Shown here piece by piece: positions 61,465 through 64,000 of a stretch of DNA of 64,000 nucleotides. Under the pieces are notes generated by a model, which saw only the letters and a program-made list of their open reading frames with translations, ran no database searches and was not told the origin of the DNA. Source of the stretch: Pseudomonas oryzihabitans (GTDB lineage: Bacteria; Pseudomonadota; Gammaproteobacteria; Pseudomonadales; Pseudomonadaceae); assembly GCF_024652905.1 (NCBI RefSeq), contig NZ_CP102428.1, positions 756,501 through 820,500 of the forward strand. The letters run 5' to 3'. The stretch's first letter is position 1, and the number at the start of each line of letters is the position of its first letter. The translations under genes were made by a program, and so were the position numbers.

Positions 61465-61788
61465 TCAGCGCCGCCGCTTGAGCTCGGGCGCCAGACTCAG
61501 GGCATTGCGATAGCGCCAGCGCCGTTGGCTGCGGCGGCGCAGCCAGAGCCCGCACAGCAACAGCAGGGCACCGCCAGCCAGGAAGCCCTGGGCAGTCTCG
61601 CGCGCCGTCGTCAGATAAGGCGTCAGTTGTGGCGGCTGCAACCAGGCGGCGGCGCCGACCAGCAGCGCGGCCAGGCCGATCAGGACGGAAAAGACCCCTA
61701 GGCCGGCGGTCAGGGTGGTCAGGAAGGGCCGCCGCAAGCGCAGCGGCGGCGGATCGAAACGGTCGTGCTCGGGCAACTGCATGCTCAT
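61465..61788 (-). CDS. Small membrane protein with two transmembrane segments
   Basis: 107 residues; two adjacent ATGs (61788 and 61782) are possible, the second having the better-spaced AGGG. Two hydrophobic segments (LTAGLGVFSVLIGLAALLVGAAAWL and GFLAGGALLLLCGLWL) are followed by a basic tail (RRRSQRRWRYRNAL). I do not recognise the family, but a small membrane gene at this place is known beside the rhomboid gene in P. aeruginosa. Its stop abuts the rhomboid stop. Confidence 0.8.
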   Translation of the reverse strand: MSMQLPEHDRFDPPPLRLRRPFLTTLTAGLGVFSVLIGLAALLVGAAAWLQPPQLTPYLTTARETAQGFLAGGALLLLCGLWLRRRSQRRWRYRNALSLAPELKRRR

Positions 61789-61857
61789 ACCCTAGGCTTG
61801 GTCAGGCCGCCGAGGTTATACGCCTCGGCGCCTATTGGCGAGCCTGAGACGCGCGGG

Positions 61858-63624
61858 CTAGCGCAGCAGCTGGCGGGCTCCCTGTTTGAGCATGTCCCAG
61901 CGGTTCGGGTCACCGCTGGCGATGGCGCCGAGGAACGCCCTGGCCTGCTCGAAGCTGATATGGGGCGGCAAAGGCGGCACGCTGGGGTCGGTGACGAATT
62001 CCAGCACCACCGGGCGATCCGCCTCGAAGGCCTGTTGCCAGGCATCGGCCACCTCGTCCGGGCGATGGATGCGCAGGCCCTTGAAACCCAGCAATTCGCC
62101 ATAGCGGGCATAGGGGAAGTCGAGCACATCCTGGGCCGGGGCGAACTTGGGATCCCCGGCCAGGGCGCGCTGCTCCCAGGTCACCTGGTTGAGATCGCCG
62201 TTGTTGAGCACCATGACGATAAAGGTCGGGTTGCTGAATCTCTTCCAGTACTGCTGGAGGGTGACCAGCTCGGCGTTGCCGTTCATCTGCATGGCGCCGT
62301 CACCCACCAGGGCGATCACCGGGCGATCCGGATGGGCGAACTTGGCGGCGATGGCATAGGGAATGCCACAGCCCATGGTGGCCAGCTTGCCCGACAGCGA
62401 ACCCAGCATCTGGCCGCTCATGCGGATGTCACGGGCATACCAGTTGGTGTGGGAGCCGCTGTCGCCGCAGAGGATCGCATCCTGCGGCAGCTGGCTGGAG
62501 AGTTCATGGAACACCCGCTGCGGATTGATCGGCTCGGCGGGCGCTAGGGCGCGCTGCTCGATGGAGTGCCAGGAGTCGGCCACGCTCTTTTCGATGCGCG
62601 CCCGCCACCTGTCATGGGGTTTGCTCTCCAGCAGCGGCAGCAGGCGCCTCAGGGTCTCGGCGGCATCGCCCAGCAGCGGCTGCTCGATGGGATACCTCAT
62701 GCTGATGTTGCGCGCGTGCAGGTCGATCTGCACGGCCCGCGCCTGGCCCTCCTGGGGCAGGAATTCGGTGTAGGGAAAGGTCGAGCCGACGATCAGCAGG
62801 GTGTCGCATTCCTTCATCAGCAGATCGCTGGCTTCGGTGCCGAGCAGGCCGATGGAACCGGTGACATAAGGCAGCTCGTCGGAGACCACGCCCTTGCCTA
62901 GCAGCGCCTTGGCCACCCCGGCGCTGAGCTTTTCCGCCACCGCCATGACCTCGCTACGCGCCTGTAGGGCACCGGCGCCCACCAGCAGGGCGACCTTCTT
63001 GCCGGCATTGAGGATGTCGGCGGCGGCCTGCAGGTCGTCTTCCTGGGCATAGGGGCGCGGCGGAATGGCACCGGCACCGGAGAGGACATTGGCGTGTTGG
63101 TGCGGCGGGCTTTCCACCGCCGGCAGTTGCTGGATGTCGTTGGGAATGATCACCGTGGCCACCTGGCGTTCGGCGATGGCCACGCGAAAGGCGCGATCGA
63201 TGACATGGCGCAGCTGCGCCGGATGCACCACCGTCTCCACGTAGGCGGAGACGTCCTTGAACAGGGTGTGCAGGTCGACTTCCTGCTGGTAGTCGCTGCC
63301 AAGCGAGGAGGCCGCCTGCTGGCCCACCAAGGCGACCACCGGCATATGGTCCATCTTGGCGTCGTACAGCCCGTTGAGCAGGTGGATGGCGCCGGGCCCG
63401 GAGGTGGCCAGGCAGACGCCGACCTCGCCGGTGAACTTGGCATGGGCGCAGGCCATGAAGGCGGCCATCTCCTCATGGCGTACCCGCACGTAGTCGAACT
63501 GGTCGGCCACCCGACCCAGGGCGCCCATGATGCCGTTGATGCCATCGCCGGGATAACCAAAGATGCGCTCGACGTTCCACTGGCCGAGTCGCTCCCAGAG
63601 ATGGTCGGCTACGGTCTTGCTCAT
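61858..63624 (-). CDS. Thiamine-diphosphate enzyme of pyruvate oxidase type
   Basis: 588 residues from ATG 63624, preceded by GAGGAG. The Pyr domain has the activating Glu in [17 protein letters not shown], a central FAD/regulatory domain follows ([25 protein letters not shown]), and the PP domain has the ThDP/Mg motif [10 protein letters not shown]...VLNN. The layout is closest to pyruvate oxidase (PoxB), which makes acetate and CO2 and passes electrons to ubiquinone; acetolactate-synthase-like and xsc-like enzymes are less likely by length. A C-terminal amphipathic membrane-binding tail like PoxB's is not obvious. Confidence 0.85.
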   Translation of the reverse strand: MSKTVADHLWERLGQWNVERIFGYPGDGINGIMGALGRVADQFDYVRVRHEEMAAFMACAHAKFTGEVGVCLATSGPGAIHLLNGLYDAKMDHMPVVALVGQQAASSLGSDYQQEVDLHTLFKDVSAYVETVVHPAQLRHVIDRAFRVAIAERQVATVIIPNDIQQLPAVESPPHQHANVLSGAGAIPPRPYAQEDDLQAAADILNAGKKVALLVGAGALQARSEVMAVAEKLSAGVAKALLGKGVVSDELPYVTGSIGLLGTEASDLLMKECDTLLIVGSTFPYTEFLPQEGQARAVQIDLHARNISMRYPIEQPLLGDAAETLRRLLPLLESKPHDRWRARIEKSVADSWHSIEQRALAPAEPINPQRVFHELSSQLPQDAILCGDSGSHTNWYARDIRMSGQMLGSLSGKLATMGCGIPYAIAAKFAHPDRPVIALVGDGAMQMNGNAELVTLQQYWKRFSNPTFIVMVLNNGDLNQVTWEQRALAGDPKFAPAQDVLDFPYARYGELLGFKGLRIHRPDEVADAWQQAFEADRPVVLEFVTDPSVPPLPPHISFEQARAFLGAIASGDPNRWDMLKQGARQLLR

Positions 63625-63735
63625 GATGTTCTCCTCGTTGAAGGTCTAGGCTTAGGAAGAAGGGCCCGGACGTTAAGTTCCTGCAGCCGGACCGGGCGCG
63701 GGTTAGAATGCGCGGCTGATCATCCGGAGCCTTTC

Positions 63736-64000
63736 ATGAGCGAATCCCGCCTGCGCACCTTGCGCGACCACATCCGCTGGGCCGTCAGCCGCTTCCATGC
63801 CGAAGAGCTGTTCTTCGGCCATGGCCATGACAACGCCTGGGACGAGGCCCGTGCCCTGGTGCTGGGCGCCGTGCACCTGCCCTGGGACACCGCCGACCGC
63901 TACCTGGACTGCGCCCTGGAAGACGACGAGCGCTACGCACTCGGGGTGCTCTTGCACAAGCGCATCCAGGAGCGCGTGCCCACCGCCTATCTGCTCGGCG
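63736..64000 (+). CDS. prmB: Ribosomal protein L3 glutamine methyltransferase PrmB (5' part)
   Basis: ATG 63736 follows GGAG at 8 bases and the frame stays open to the window's end (88 full codons). The visible N-terminus ([48 protein letters not shown]) matches the helical substrate domain of PrmB, which methylates Gln150 of L3; the SAM-binding NPPY domain lies outside. A TAGAAT at 63704-63709 may be its -10. Confidence 0.88.
   Translation, partial: MSESRLRTLRDHIRWAVSRFHAEELFFGHGHDNAWDEARALVLGAVHLPWDTADRYLDCALEDDERYALGVLLHKRIQERVPTAYLLG

Overview
The window is GC-rich, densely coding gammaproteobacterial chromosome and almost certainly Pseudomonas. The gene sets and order (mprF, initiator tRNA, dinB, gacS, cysM, rlmD, relA, mazG; a complete ccmABCDEFGHI operon; a complete wspABCDEFR operon; fadH followed by nadK, metallophosphatase and rhomboid genes; prmB) are those I know from that genus. 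An environmental species outside P. aeruginosa, for example of the P. oryzihabitans/psychrotolerans group, is my guess; the species cannot be proved from the sequence alone.

Layout. 1-13.4 kb is a core block: partial mprF, initiator tRNA-Met with promoter and terminator, a tiny lipoprotein, two small unknown genes, dinB behind a LexA-like box, gacS on the minus strand, an exported esterase-fold protein that has lost its catalytic residues, then cysM-rlmD-relA-terminator-mazG. 13.4-15.4 kb holds a palindromic repeat and a coupled flhB-tail/fliK-like pair on the minus strand. 15.5-22.3 kb is the cytochrome c maturation operon, nearly every junction overlapping. 22.3-25.3 kb holds two convergent, overlapping orphan genes: an unknown protein with an acidic loop and an FAD-dependent amine-oxidase-like enzyme. 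25.4-41.4 kb is a signalling block: a roughly 2,200-residue Ser/Thr kinase-ATPase-GAF-histidine kinase-double receiver-Hpt protein, a receiver-GGDEF protein 6 nt behind it, and the convergent wsp operon, which ends in the diguanylate cyclase wspR. Two cyclases with inhibitory sites therefore lie side by side.

41.4-48 kb is accessory in character: a KGG stress protein, a relatively AT-rich stretch without a convincing gene, an XRE-cupin regulator, a GNAT acetyltransferase, a CysE-type serine acetyltransferase, a two-domain Nudix hydrolase and a large MscS-family channel. 48-53 kb carries a Tat-exported sulfonate/nitrate-type ABC importer (binding protein, permease, ATPase) and a coupled pair of an AraC-type regulator and a membrane-anchored nitrilase-fold protein lacking the catalytic cysteine. 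53.2-61.8 kb has fadH, a coiled-coil protein, a PLP desulfhydrase/deaminase-like enzyme, a DUF1853 protein, nadK, a metallophosphatase, a rhomboid protease and a small membrane protein. A pyruvate-oxidase-like ThDP enzyme and the start of prmB close the window.

I saw no CRISPR array, insertion sequence, prophage, rRNA gene or replication origin. The items most worth attention are the two probable pseudo-enzymes, the orphan FAD-oxidoreductase pair next to the giant hybrid kinase, and that kinase's linkage to a second diguanylate cyclase beside Wsp.
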